A stretch of DNA of 64,000 nt from Argopecten irradians (GCF_041381155.1 NC_091137.1:21125655-21189654); one strand, 5' to 3'; counted from the first letter of the stretch, positions 1-12,224 are shown. The notes: generated from the letters alone by a model not told the origin. A program made the numbers and translations.

Positions 1-495
1 CTTCTGAAATGTCTGAGTCGTATAAATTGATATGAAATTGAATGTCAATAATATTTGTAAATTTGATGTCAGGTTGAAATCAGAACATTCAAAAGGAATT
101 TGGGGAAGGGTGGACTACACGTATATGTTTGCATTGCGTCTGTCAGATAGTCTGGCATCATCTTGTCAGACTCTATCCCGTATCCTAGAAGGTAATAGAA
201 CTTCATACTTAGTATGTGGGTCTATCTAAGTAGGAAAAGGTGACATGGTATATTGTACGTATACTGAAGTTGACACTGTCAGAGACTTGAATTTGTTAAA
301 TTTGGTTATTGATGACAAGGGAAGCCTGATTTTAATACTTCTTTAAATTCAAAGAGAAGAGAGAAAGTGGCATGCTGCCAACACTCCTTTGGGTGATACT
401 AATATGGGACATAAGGAGGTCCAATCACTATCCTTCCAATACAATTTAAATGTTGAGTGAAAGAACCTTCTGAAAAGTTTATATGTGTGTTTCAG

Positions 496-3400
496 ACTGT
501 ACTGACCAGTATGGAGGATCACTGGCTAGGCCACTGGAAGGCCCTGCTACTGGGCAGTGTCTGTCTAAGTGACCAGGACCGAGACATACTGACCACTCTA
601 ACTGATGCCGTCCATACAGACATACAACATCGAACAGGGACAGAGGTGTCCAAAGACAAGCTTAGGGTATGTGCACCAATTCAGCTATATACTGAGGTAT
701 CCAAAGGCAAATTTACAGTTTTCACACAAAAACGACTACACACATGAGAATTCCAAAAACTGTCCAAAACCAAACTTATGTACACAAGAACAACTTCACA
801 CAGGATATGGATTTGTGGGTTTAATCTCAGGTTCAGTGGGTTTACACTCATATACCACAAGAAAACCTACACACCGGGACTGGGGTATCCAGAGACAAGT
901 ATAGCAGATTATCGTGTACATTAACATATCTGGATACTTCGGAAGAACTGCATGGATGTCATAAGGGTTTAGTTTTATAAGTTTAACATCCTATTGACAT
1001 CAAGGCTCATGTAAGGATGTGCTAGGTTTGTTGGTGGAGGAAAGCTGGAGTACTCGGATAAAAACCAACAAACTCGCGCACAGAGGTGGGGGCTTATGGC
1101 AATATACTGAGACATCTTAACCACTAAACCGCCACGGCCTGGATGTCATCAGAGCAAGCATTGGTTATTTAAAGAAATAGAACTATGCACTGAGATTACA
1201 GTATCCAAAGACAATATTTGAGTAAATATTTTACACAGTAAGGCAGCTAATACTGATGTGTAATGTGTTTTGTAGGTTTTACTGCAAGCCGGCGATTACC
1301 TCTCTGATGTACATTTGACAAATGCCATATCAGAACTGATCAGGTGTCGTAGTGATTCCCCAATTATTACTGGACTTGTCTCCTCAATAAGAAGTCGATG
1401 TATAGATGCAGGAATACCGTGTGAGGAGGCCAGACCAGCACATGTTATTTTGGTACTTGATAAGGTAAGTCTTTAATTCTTTTCTAATGTGTATAACTGA
1501 AAGATTGACACATCAATAGGACAAATGGCAGTATCGGGTGAAAGCAGACTTTAACAGAGATAGTAGCCAATGTAAAGAAAGAAAGAAATGGGGAAACATG
1601 AATTCCAAGGAAGTGGATGTTCCGCCTCCACAGCAGTTTAAAACATCACAAAAAATAGTTATTTACAGTTAAAAATATTGTTAATAACTACTTGAAGTTA
1701 TCAAGTCCCATAACTCTTGCAAATATCGATGGATTTTGACAAGTATCAGACCTATCTGAGATCTCATTGATATGAAGCAATATACATAATGTGGTTGAAA
1801 TCGGATTATAAATACAATTGCAATTGAGCAGAAACCAAGAAATTGTCTGTTTTGACAATTTTAAAGTCCCGTAACTCTTGTAAATATTAAAGGATTTTGG
1901 CAAGTATTAAATCAATCAGAGATTTCATTGATTTAAAACAACAAACCAAATTTGGTTGAAATCGGGACAATAAATACTAAAGTTATGGAGTGGAAACCAT
2001 GGATTTATCTGTTTTGACGATTTCAAGGTCCCGTAACTCTTGTAAATACTGACGGATTTTGACCAGTATCAAACTCATCGGAGATCTCATTGAACCAAAT
2101 TTAGTGGAAATCAGACCATAAATACTAAAGTAATCGAGCGGAAACCATGGATTTATCTGTTTTGGTGATTTCAAAGTCCCGTTACTATTACAAATAATGA
2201 CGGATTTTGACTAGTATTGCTCTCATCCGAGATCTCATTGATCAATATACCAAGTTTGGTTGGAATCAGACAGTAAATACTTAAGTTATCGTACGAAAAC
2301 CATTTTCCGGACACACCAACATAGTGATACCTATGTGTCACACTTGTGTATTATTTTATATCATTTTTGTTTTGATTAGATATATACATGACTAACATCA
2401 AGTATTGTTCAAATGATGAATATTGTTTATGCCCTGTAAAATAGATTTTTAAATATAAGCAAAAATTGGTGTTTTCACAACAATTGTGAAATAACCCACA
2501 TAGAATATTCAATTAGCACAATCATATTTATGAGTAAAAGTTCTGAAATATTATTATGCATTAACATTACTTTGAGTTTACGGAAAAATAAAATCATGAA
2601 TATCTTTACAAATTTTTTTTTTAATTAAAAATTCCTAGTTGGCAGGTGTGTGTGTGTTTTTTTGTTTGTGAAATGTTTTAATGCCTTTGCCAATTACATT
2701 TGATATAATTCAAAGATGATAAATGTGTATCCTTTCAGACAATTCAGCATTTACCATGGGAAAGTATTCCAATTCTCAGGAGAAATGCTGTCACTCGTAT
2801 TCCGTCCTTTTATCACATGTGTGTGCAACTTTCTCACCTCCGAAGAGATAAGAATTCTATTTACCGTAATGGGATTGACAGTAGACAGACATCATATTTC
2901 CTGGATCCAGATGGCAATCTGCCCTTTACAAGGGAGGCATTTGAAGCCTGGTTTCAAAAGTAAGTAAATTGATCATAATGTTATGTATACAAGGAAGATT
3001 GTACACAAAATTATTAATATAAAATAATTCTCAGTGGCATAATCAATTCAAGATATTAAGATTGGAACTAACCAGAATCAGTTTGTAAAACGGAAAACTA
3101 CTTCTCCTTTCTTACACTTTTTCCCCCTTTATATCCCTTGTCTTTTGCTCTTTGTTTATTGTCCTGGTGAAGAAAGCTACAAAACAGATTCTCCTCCTAA
3201 AGGTCACTTCAGTAAGACAGCATGTTACAAGAAGGCAGTAGTTACTACTCATATAATGAGACATCAATTCAACCAGTAATAATGAAAGCATTTCTGGTTC
3301 ATTGTAAAGAAATTCTTAATAGATGTATATGCTGCCAAGGATGAACTAACTTTATTTTCAGTCAATCTGATTAAAATACAGATCCTTATTATTACTACGT

Positions 3401-5106
3401 TGGATAAGAGGATCTGAGAACATCCCTTTAAGGGTCACGTCAAGATGACCTTTTGAAATGGCCAATCAAATTGGCACTGCCAGAATCTTGACTGGGGAAG
3501 AAATAGTAAGAAAAAGCTGTCCAAATTATTTTCATGTATGTAGTCATCTCGCCCAAAGTGCACAACAAAGCAAATTGTATATGTATACTGGGGGGAAAAG
3601 ACGTTTTCAATTGATGTTGTGAGGTGTAGAAACTGCATTTGCTCTGAAACACACGTGGTATAAAGGTCATCTGGACGTGACCCCTTATGGAATATTGTCA
3701 GATCCTCTAATGAACAGAGTGGTTATAAGGATCTGCGTTTTAATCAAATTGATTTTCAGTTTTTTGATTTTAAACATTGTAACACTACAGTAATATTAAT
3801 CTGGTGTGATTGTTTCAGAGAACCAGGCTGGAAGGGACTAGTGGGAGAGAGACCATCGGCTGACCAGTTTAAAGAAGCTCTAACGAAGAGAGACTTAGTT
3901 ATGTACGTTCATTTCATCTCATCTAGAATAATTTTCTTTGACAACTTATTCTCAATGTTTGCACTATGTAATGTACTGGATAACTTGAAATTTCCGTTAT
4001 ATACAAATCATAATTGTTTTTGTTGTTGCTATGGAATCACAAAAGTAAAACCATTGAATCAATGTTATCATTGTTCTGTCAGCTAACCACAAATACTTCC
4101 GGCGAAATTGCTTGAAACCTCAGTGTTTTACATACAGTATATTCATAAAGCCACCACCTGCATAGTGTTAACCATGTCCATCCCTTCTCATCACATTCAG
4201 ATTTCACAAGATTCATGTAGAGTTATTTTGTTGTTCATTTTATTCATGCAAAATTTATTTGTTAAATTAACACTTCATTTTGATTTTTACCATTAATTCA
4301 TAATTGCGACAAAACAAAACTTTACTTCTTTCTTTTACTTCTGTTTGTAAATCATGCTTCCATATTGAAGTGTTTTTTTTGCTACTGTTAAAAGTTACTG
4401 TGGTCATGGAAGTGGCAGCAGGTATTTCCATGGAGATGACCTTCAGCAGGTTAACTGCCGTGCAACCACCATTCTGATGGGCTGTAGCAGTGGTCGACTG
4501 CAGGTCAAAGGTCAACTAGAGGCTTCTGGGATTATGCTGAACTACTTCCTGTCTGGATGGTAGGTTTATGATTAATTTCGTGAAAATGAAACTCGTACAA
4601 CAGAAGAAATGATTGTTGGCATGTTAGGTAATTATGTAGTGTGAACTTAATGCTTAGTCCTATAGACCATGAGGCTAGTAGCTGTTAATAGGATGGTCAC
4701 CAATACATATATACCGGAGTCATGGAGATCAAATAATACTTACCGGAGCCATGGAGCTTGTACAAAACTTATTTAAAGACAGGTGTATGTCAATAAAGGA
4801 GAAGACCTATATAGGCAATGCATGCTGTCTAATTCCTTTGACATTTGTCAATAAACTTGTTTGAAATTGGAAATATTGATAACTTTATAAATTTGTTGCA
4901 GTCCCTGCATTGTTTCCAACCTGTGGGATGTGACTGACCGCGACATTGACCGGTTCCTGGAGAGTCTGTTGTCCACTTGGCTGGCAGCAGAGAAGCCTTG
5001 TTCTCTTTTAGACTTAATACCAGCTGCTCGGGATGTGTGTCAGCTGCCTTACCTCATTGGCTCAGCACCAGTCGTCTACGGGTTCCCAGTGTTTATGAAA
5101 TCGTGA
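496..5106 (+). CDS. ESPL1: Separase (ESPL1), C-terminal peptidase C50 domain, partial at the 5' side
   Basis: Six exons join in phase: 496-666, 1276-1464, 2739-2959, 3819-3902, 4395-4559 and 4902-5106. All introns are GT-AG, and together they encode 344 residues and a stop. Separase is the caspase-like (clan CD) cysteine protease that cleaves cohesin SCC1/RAD21 at anaphase onset. The catalytic histidine lies in YCGHGSGSRYF (codon 4405-4407). The catalytic cysteine lies in ILMGCSSGRL (codon 4483-4485). The family hallmarks SNLWDVTDRDIDRF and, near the end, APVVYGFPVFMKS are also present. Exon 1 here (SMEDHWLGHWKALLLGS) matches the conserved helical segment just before the protease core. Animal separases are much longer (about 2,000 residues in human), so most of the gene lies left of the window; no earlier exon could be defended in 1-495. 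A minisatellite starts at the stop codon, so the 3' UTR is either the array or ends within it. The identification is secure; the exon edges are by eye. Confidence 0.93.
970..1145 (-). repeat. tRNA-headed SINE copy, degenerate
   Basis: Read on the minus strand, the segment starts with a GGCC.TGGCGGTTTAGTGGTTAAG-like tRNA A-box head. It ends with the tail ATGAGCCTTGATGTCAATAG followed by GATGTTAAAC. The same tail occurs near 24300, 28995 and 59690. The copy sits in a separase intron (667-1275). Confidence 0.6.
1690..2305. repeat. Four degenerate tandem copies of a ~150-160 bp unit in a separase intron
   Basis: The motif 'tcccgtaactcttgtaaata' or a close variant recurs near 1706, 1866, 2029 and 2176. 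Each time it is followed by 'ggattttgacaagtat', 'gagatctcattgat' and 'aaatttggttgaaatc'. The spacings are about 160, 162 and 147 bp. The copies differ by many substitutions and small indels, so the array is old. The short minus-strand ORFs across it come from the repeat and do not look coding. Confidence 0.75.
3362..3752. mobile_element. Non-autonomous inverted-repeat element with ~100-bp arms
   Basis: The left arm begins TCAATCTGATTAAAA and runs to about 3460. The right arm is its reverse complement (ends TTTTAATCAAATTGA) from about 3655 to 3752. Shared blocks in order are ACAGATCCTTA, GAGGATCTGA, GGGTCACGTC and AGATGACCTTT. The arms are about 100 bp, the centre about 190 bp, and there is no transposase. 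It lies in the separase intron 2960-3818. Two short minus-strand ORFs inside it are not coding evidence. Confidence 0.8.
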
Positions 5107-5107
5107 T

Positions 5108-6345
5108 TAGATTTCTATACAGACTTGTCAGCAGTGAAAAACCTTCCTAGATTTCTATACAGACTTGTCAGCAGTGAAAAACCTTCCTAGATTTCTATAC
5201 AGACTTGTCAGCAGTGAAAAACCTTCCTAGATTTCTATACAGACTTGTCAGCAGTGAAAAACCTTCCTAGATTTCTATACAGACTTGTCAGCAGTGAAAA
5301 ACCTTCCTAGATTTCTATACAGACTTGTCAGCAGTGAAAAACCTTCCTAGATTTCTATACAGACTTGTCAGCAGTGAAAAACCTTCCTAGATTTCTATAC
5401 AGACTTGTCAGCAGTGAAAAACCTTCCTAGATTTCTATACAGACTTGTCAGCAGTGAAAAACCTTCCTAGATTTCTATACAGACTTGTCAGCAGTGAAAA
5501 ACCTTCCTAGATTTCTATACAGACTTGTCAGCAGTGAAAAACCTTCCTAGATTTCTATACAGACTTGTCAGCAGTGAAAAACCTTCCTAGATTTCTATAC
5601 AGACTTGTCAGCAGTGAAAAACCTTCCTAGATTTCTATACAGACTTGTCAGCAGTGAAAAACCTTCCTAGATTTCTATACAGACTTGTCAGCAGTGAAAA
5701 ACCTTCCTAGATTTCTATACAGACTTGTCAGCAGTGAAAAACCTTCCTAGATTTCTATACAGACTTGTCAGCAGTGAAAAACCTTCCTAGATTTCTATAC
5801 AGACTTGTCAGCAGTGAAAAACCTTCCTAGATTTCTTACAGACTTGTCAGCAGTGAAAAACCTTCCTAGATTTCTATACAGACTTGTCAGCAGTGAAAAA
5901 CCTTCCTAGATTTCTATACAGACTTGTCAGCAGTGAAAAACTTCCTAGATTTCTATACAGACTTGTCAGCAGTGAAAAACCTTCCTAGATTTCTATACAG
6001 ACTTGTCAGCAGTGAAAACTTCCTAGATTTCTATACAGACTTGTCAGCAGTGAAAAACCTTCCTAGATTTCTATACAGACTTGTCAGCAGTGAAAAACCT
6101 TCCTAGATTTCTATACAGATTGTCAGCAGTGAAAAACCTTCCTAGATTTCTATACAGACTTGTCAGCAGTGAAAAACCTTCCTAGATTTCTATACAGACT
6201 TGTCAGCAGTGAAAAACCTTCCTAGATTTCTATACAGACTTGTCAGCAGTGAAAAACCTTCCTAGATTTCTATACAGATTTGTCAGCAGTGAAAAACCTT
6301 CCTAGATTTCTATACAGATTTGTCAGCAGTGAAAAACCTTCCAAA
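5108..6345. repeat. 40-bp minisatellite, ~31 copies, abutting the separase stop codon
   Basis: The unit is ATTTCTATACAGACTTGTCA followed by GCAGTGAAAAACCTTCCTAG. The separase stop TGA is at 5104-5106 and the array begins within the next few bases. Roughly the first 18 units (5111-5830) are identical. Later units carry single-base deletions or changes (first near 5836, then around 5940, 6018 and 6119). Because 40 is not a multiple of three and the unit ends in TAG, it does not encode a useful repeat protein. Confidence 0.97.
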
Positions 6346-6531
6346 CTTTCCTATTGACTTTTTATAATCAGCATTTCTGATCTAAATCATGTAGATTACT
6401 CTAAGTTGTGTACTCTAAGAAAAGTATATATAAATGGAAAAACATGTTGTTTTTTTTATTCCACATCAATTAAAGGATTTTGGAATGTAATTCACTCAGA
6501 AATGTTTTGTCAGGACCAACAAACGTGGTTT

Positions 6532-8300
6532 TTAAAGGGACATGAACCTAAATAAACCATGTAAATTTGAGTAAAATACATATTTAAGACGTGTCAAATA
6601 CCTAACTAAGTTATTCTGCAAAAGTGTCAAATAAAATAATTATAATGGAAATTCCATCTTTCTGCATTTTAAAACGTGTGATAAAAATAGTAGGGTTTGA
6701 ACTTTGCAGCTCTCATCTACGACAAGAGTCAGTATCATGCACAATTGGGAAAGTAGGTACAGTGGACCCGCGATAATCTAGACGCCGATAGTCCGGAAAA
6801 CTCACAATCCAGACAGAAATGTCAGGGAACGGATTTCCGTAACGTTATTTATACTTACTAGTCCGGAAATTTGTATTCCGAATCAGGAACTCCATTTTGG
6901 AAACGGAATGTTATTTTCGTTATTAAATTCCTGCAATAATCTGGACAATTTGTTGTCGCCACATGCCGAGAAAATCGAAGGCCAGCTACATGTACAGTCA
7001 TGTGTAAAATACACACTGAGTGTGTTTGTCATAACAACGGCTGCCAGGTCATAGACACGGGCGTTTGTAAACTGAACACCTTTCACATGGGTAGATGCAG
7101 TCATGTAACGGTTCATTGGATTTCTATAGGAGATCAAACTTCAGTGTTGTAATTGAGAAAGGCGATATATTTTTAGCCGCACGCTTTTAAACATGCAGTT
7201 TGAGCTTGGGTACGTGTACGTACGTGTATGCTATAAATACCTTACTTAATCGCATGCAGAATATATCGCTATGAGTATCGGATACAATAAATTGAGATAA
7301 AACTCACAAAATTTATAAGAATTTTAAATGCATGTGAATCTATTCGAATTCATCGTCTGTTGTATAAGATATAAGGCTACGAAGCTAGACTGAAAGAGCG
7401 CGTGGTTGTTACACACGTCTGTAAGTCAGAAAGCAAAGACTTGTGGAATCGGTCATTAAAAACACACAATATATAAAATAACAATTATATGAGTTCACAA
7501 AATATTTACAGCTATTCATTATCATAGTTTTTTTATGCCAAGAACGTAGGTGATATTGATCCTTGGTTAGGCAATTTGCCGTACGACAGATCAAGAGTAG
7601 GATACGTAGCTATATACATACATACATGTAGTACACAATTAACGATGGCTTTAGGTTTCGTATTTTGAAAAAAGAAATATGTTTATTTAATATTCTTAAC
7701 GTAATGATATAAAAAATACCTATAAAACAGAACAAACGAAGTATTAATTATTTTTATAATACACGTATATTACATAAACAACAAAGGTGTCTGGATTATC
7801 TAGGGTCCACTGTTAATATAAATGGATCGCTGAAATGCAAGAGACGGAAGCAACTTTCCACTTAATACTTGTGTGATGTACATTTGTGCAATAACTCCAG
7901 AACCTTCCTTAGCGGTGCCCCGTTGAATGAAATTTCTCGTATGACTTTTGACTTATCATTGTACGCTAAATATAAATTCTTTTATAATGATTATTAACAA
8001 ATATGGCTTATACTTCATATGTCAACCATCGTAAATTAGAAAATAGTCTTAAAATGTAGAAAACTAGTATTCCTTGTGTCAGCAAGTTTGTTGTTCATTA
8101 TAACCTAGGTTTCGACCAGCGTTTGTTTTGTGTTCCAAAAATAGAATATGACAGTCTATTATTATCATTTTTGGGGTAGGTATTCCCCACGTTTTTCTGT
8201 CGTTTTAGATAACCAATCATTGTAATGAAATATTCTATAAACATCTTAAAACCATAACTAAACATACAGAACAAATTATTTAAGGTCCATGTCCCTTTAA
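6532..8300. mobile_element. TTAA-flanked inverted-repeat element, host of a nested pogo-like insertion
   Basis: The left end is TTAA then AGGGACATGAACCTAAATAA (6532-6555). The right end, reverse complemented, is TTAA then AGGGACATGGACCTTAAATAA (8277-8300). TTAA at both edges is the target of piggyBac-type transposases, but no transposase is visible and the family is inferred only from the target. Subtracting the 1,053-bp insertion at 6760-7812 leaves about 0.7 kb. Confidence 0.6.
6760..7812. mobile_element. Pogo/Tigger-like non-autonomous DNA transposon (nested)
   Basis: The left terminal repeat is CAGTGGACCCGCGATAATCT (6760 on), preceded by TA. The right end, reverse complemented, begins CAGTGGACCCTAGATAATCC. 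About 27 terminal bases match with few differences. CAGT.GA.CC..GATAAT.C ends are typical of pogo-like Tc1/mariner relatives. The 84-codon minus ORF at 6883-7137 has no DDE motif, so the copy looks non-autonomous. The TA duplication is not clean on the right, where TT follows. Confidence 0.7.
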
Positions 8301-8925
8301 TATAAGTTAAATAAATTATCCAAGTCAATTTGTAGGTTACTCTCGCCTATAATTTCATGTGTGATCTACAAATTCCTTACGTATGCAACCTTGGCATTTA
8401 ATTTATGATCAGATTGGAGTTTGTTATTAATAAATTGTCCTATTGTGTTTCTAACCTGACTGATTTCCAGTCTTCAAAAACCTAAACGGATTATCAAAGT
8501 GTAATAATCCATTCCATAGAAATTCTTCCTTTTGTTTATTTATCACACTCTTTCTTACATCTATTAAAGTAATCATTACTGATAAATGAATAAAATCTAC
8601 GTAAAATTAGTAGCTGATTTCCTCCTGTTGCCATGTATAATGAAAATACTATGTCATATACTTTATATTTTAGTAATATATTTGATTTGTAGATATAGAA
8701 ACCATTGTATTATATGTTTGATGTATTTATTTAAATTTGTTTTGTGTTAAACAGAGTATTGAATGATTGTTTTTAAAAAGACGTGTTATTCACATGGTAT
8801 TTAATTAGAACACTATTTCAGTTAAATCTCTTTATTCATTACTTCTAACACTGGCGAAATGTCTAACCACAATAATAGATTTATTTAACACTTAATTATA
8901 ATCCCAATATGTTTTTGCCTATTTT
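8301..8925. other. Stretch without a recognisable gene
   Basis: This is AT-rich DNA downstream of the nested element. There is no ORF of note, no splice-consistent exon and no repeat that I recognise. Confidence 0.5.
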
Positions 8926-9475
8926 AGCTCGCCTGGTCCGAAGGACCAAGGTGAGCCTATGCTATACCGTGGCGTCCGTCGTCCGTCCGTCAACAATCGA
9001 CTTCTTTTCCATTTATATATAAGTGCTAGTCAGAATTCAATTATAAAATCAACGTTTACAATTTTATTTTAGTTTTTACTTGCCTTTTTCTTATCCTGAT
9101 CTTTTAGATACAGTCCTTGTTAATATCCTAATACTAATGCCTGCCTTGTAGTTTGGCCCTAAATGACCTTAGTTGTCGAGTGGGGATTCAAAATTGTAAA
9201 AATGATAGGGCTGACCCCCTGGGGCCTTAGGGCATGGGGCTGAAAAGGTTAATTAGGCGTCTATTTTTTGTTGAAATATTATTCTCCGAAACTATGTATT
9301 GGATATCATATTCGTATGGTATCTATAGCATCATTATATAGTTGGAATTCAAAATCAAACAAATCGTTGGGTCAATTTGTCTTTGTAATTTTTGAATCAC
9401 TTATTACTAAATTACAGAATTAAAAGAAAAACAAAAACAGGTGAGCGATACAGGCCCTCTGGGCCTCTTGTTTTC
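8926..9475 (+). repeat. Hairpin-capped dispersed repeat, copy 1
   Basis: The left end is AGCTCGCCTGGTCCGAAGGACCA; its core TGGTCC-GAA-GGACCA is a perfect hairpin. It is followed by 'ggtgagcctatgctataccg' and 'gtccgtccgtcaacaatcga'. The right end contains AGGCCC-TCT-GGGCCT, also a perfect hairpin, then 'cttgtttt'. Two reverse-oriented relatives lie at 33140-33700 and 55025-55550. No coding region is visible. Confidence 0.78.
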
Positions 9476-10990
9476 TGTTCTTTTTCAGAAGAGTTGGGGT
9501 TGATATCCAAGTTCAGTTCTAGAGTACATTTATTTATATGATTTTTTATGTCCTCCAAACGAAGAAATTGTTATTGCTTTGGTTCTTATTATTATTATTT
9601 CTTCCACTTTTTTCTGCGGAATGGTTTCCCTCACTTTTCTCAGAAAACTTGGTAGAGATACTCCATAGGGTGTGGGGTGGTGCATAAAGGCTTTTTCCAA
9701 GAAGGCCACCAGGGCCCACTTCCCATTTTCAGGTTTTGGTCTCTGATCTCAATGAAAATTGGTCTATAGGGGTTTTAAGGCATGGCGAACAACATGCAAA
9801 TATTTTCGTGAAGATTTTGGTATTCCAAGATGGATGCTGGACCAACTTCCTGTTTTTACATTTCGGTCTCAGATAAAAAAAACTTTTCATGACAAATTTG
9901 ATTAAAACAACAAAGCAAAAAATGTACATGAAGATAAACCTGTCAGCAAGACTTTTATAGTACTGCAATACAGTCATTATCACTGTCAAATTATTTCCTC
10001 TGAAAATAGCCTTGTATTAGGACACTTTAGGAGACCCAGAATTCCAATATAAAAGTACATCAATATTTCTCCCAAGATGTTCATACACTGTGCAACTGCA
10101 TTCTTGATTTGTTGCAGGTGGGGAGGGGGTCATTTGGGGGACTATATAATGGTGTCCATTACAATGAGTACTTGTTTTTGATAGGGAACCTTTCTCCTGT
10201 GTGATAGTTTGCTGACTACCTTTTGGTGTCAGTTTGTGGACTAATTAAACAAAGCTGTTGTTTGAGTGTCAGTGTATAGTGGGTCATAGCATCCTTTTAT
10301 CAATAAAATGTTGTTGTTGGGTTTTTTTGACAAGTAGTCTAGTAGAAATAACCGGTAATAGTGACATATATGTTGTATCAAATTGAATATATTAATTTAA
10401 AGTTTTAAGCTGTCTTATCTTAAACATTTTTAGCAGTGAGATGTTGTGCTATTGTATCCAAGTTACTATCAATTGTACTGAAGAAATTTGATGACAAAAT
10501 TTTTCTTCAATTTTTCAAATTTTGTTTACCATCATTGATAAAAATTATAATTTTCAATTTTTCTTACAACAATGTCTGGCTTTAATGAAACTGTTTTTGT
10601 GGATGTCTTAATCCATTTTAGGTAAATTACAATGATATCGCTATTTATTACATTTTGTATCAGTCTTGCATTACTGTAAATTCTGGCCTGCTTAAACATT
10701 ATGGTGAAGAATATCTCTGTGGTTAGATCTAGTCACATACAGATAAATTATTGTTTTTCTGTGATATACATATAGAGGGATACATAATTATGTACTGGCA
10801 GCTTTTAATGTACAATATTTGGATCAAAATATTGATTGAACTGAACATAGATTAATATTAGAATGTAAGAATGGTTTTAGTCAAAATAAAATGTATGGAA
10901 CTATAAGATCATGAATTATTTTATTAGATTGAATGATAACTATCTGCATGTTACAGTGTAATCTTTTTGTAATATACTAAAATTCTGATT
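9476..10990. other. Non-coding stretch, possibly with an old repeat at 9540-9760
   Basis: The part near 9580-9660 ('ttattattattatttcttcc', 'tctgcggaatggtttccctc') resembles dispersed repeats I associate with molluscan genomes. This is a memory-based impression, not a match made here. The rest is AT-rich and featureless. Confidence 0.3.
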
Positions 10991-11027
10991 ACACATGTTA
11001 CATACATAGAAGAACACACATTTGTGT

Positions 11028-11112
11028 AGAGTGTCCCGACTAGAAATCAAACCCAGTCTTAGGCATGATATCTCATTACTCTACCGACTGAGTCAAAGAA
11101 ACAAGCTCCATT
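11028..11112 (-). repeat. tRNA-like sequence (SINE head or tRNA pseudogene)
   Basis: Read on the minus strand it has an A-box-like TGACTCAGTCGGTAGAGTA and, about 35 bases on, a B-box-like GGGTTTGATTTC inside a possible T arm. The acceptor stem is not convincing. A 13-bp inverted repeat (ATGTTACATACAT) flanks it near 10997 and 11150. A SINE head or pseudogene is likelier than a working tRNA. Confidence 0.45.
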
Positions 11113-11169
11113 ATACACGAGCCTCACTGTCCCGCTCCTTTAATATAATGTATGTAACATTATAAGGCT

Positions 11170-12074
11170 CTTGTCATATGTGGAGAGGAAGGAAAAGGAT
11201 ATTGTACCCGAGGGTTACAAAATGTAGTAATAACCAAGGCTTGCAATATCCCTGTCCTTCATATCCACGTATGAAAGAGTATTTTTCTCTCATACCTCAA
11301 CGTTTTATTGCAATTTTAACACTATGATCTTCTGCCATTTTCAAATAATTTACAAAAAAAATAAGGTGACTGCAAGCCAGTTCTCCATACATGATAATTG
11401 CATGATATTTTCAACGCAAATTCTGTTTGGATCTTTTAAAGTAAATCCAACATAGTTTCTGAAAATGATGTTCAAATAGACGGAATTAAAGGGAATGTTG
11501 GCGGACAACATATTGAACAGGGGAGCTAACAATAAGGGACGAGGCAGAACTTGCTTCATCTGACCACTGCTGGATTTGTCTTGGGGTCAAGTTAAATGGA
11601 TGATTCGGATGTGTGATTATAACAATAGTGAACTATGTATACATGCAAATCATCTTGCTTGTCTCTCGTCAGTGTACAAGATTTTGTCATGTAAAAAAAA
11701 AAGGTTCAAAGATAAACTTCGCCCTCATTAGAAATGAAAATTTTCTTGTGACATGATAGAACACATTTTTTCCGAATCGGGAGCAAAACTGACTGAATGT
11801 GAAGGCCAGTGTGTTTAAAGGAAAAAGACTAAATGTAACGGAGTCAATGCTATTCATAATTAAGAGTATTTGACTGATGCATTTACACTGTAATCATAAC
11901 TCAAAACCAGCAAAAGAGTGTATACAGCAAGCATTTATTTACTTGTAAGGGCTTATACAACGTTTTAAACAAAACTTTTATTATAATAAGTTAACAAGTC
12001 TTGGAAGAATTGAAATGTATAACATTTTGATTTTGAGTTAAGGCAATATATAACTTATTCACACAAGCTGCCAT
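11170..12074. other. Stretch without a recognisable gene
   Basis: AT-rich sequence with only short ORFs (69 codons or fewer) and no coding-like exon. The edge near 12076-12086 carries a TATATATAG that could serve the ORF at 12225. Confidence 0.4.
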
Positions 12075-12224
12075 ATTTATATATAGAGGCGTATCTATTA
12101 TTCGTAAGTCAAAGTGTCGTTTTAAAAAGTGCTAATTCCTCAATACCAACATATCGTTTATAACAAAGAACACGTACACCAATTTAAAGACGCCTGTATT
12201 AAGTAGTGTACCAACAGGACACTG

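Noticed and set aside
32-229. 65-codon ORF at the left edge as an upstream separase exon
   Set aside because: No separase motif, no splice sites in the right phase, and no similarity to the conserved segment before the protease.
3435-3670. Two minus-strand ORFs of 67 and 76 codons
   Set aside because: They lie wholly inside the inverted-repeat element at 3362-3752 and show no transposase motif.
8926-9475. Calling the hairpin-capped repeat a Helitron
   Set aside because: One end could fit (hairpin near CTAA) but the other lacks TC and has its own hairpin. Evidence is insufficient to classify it.
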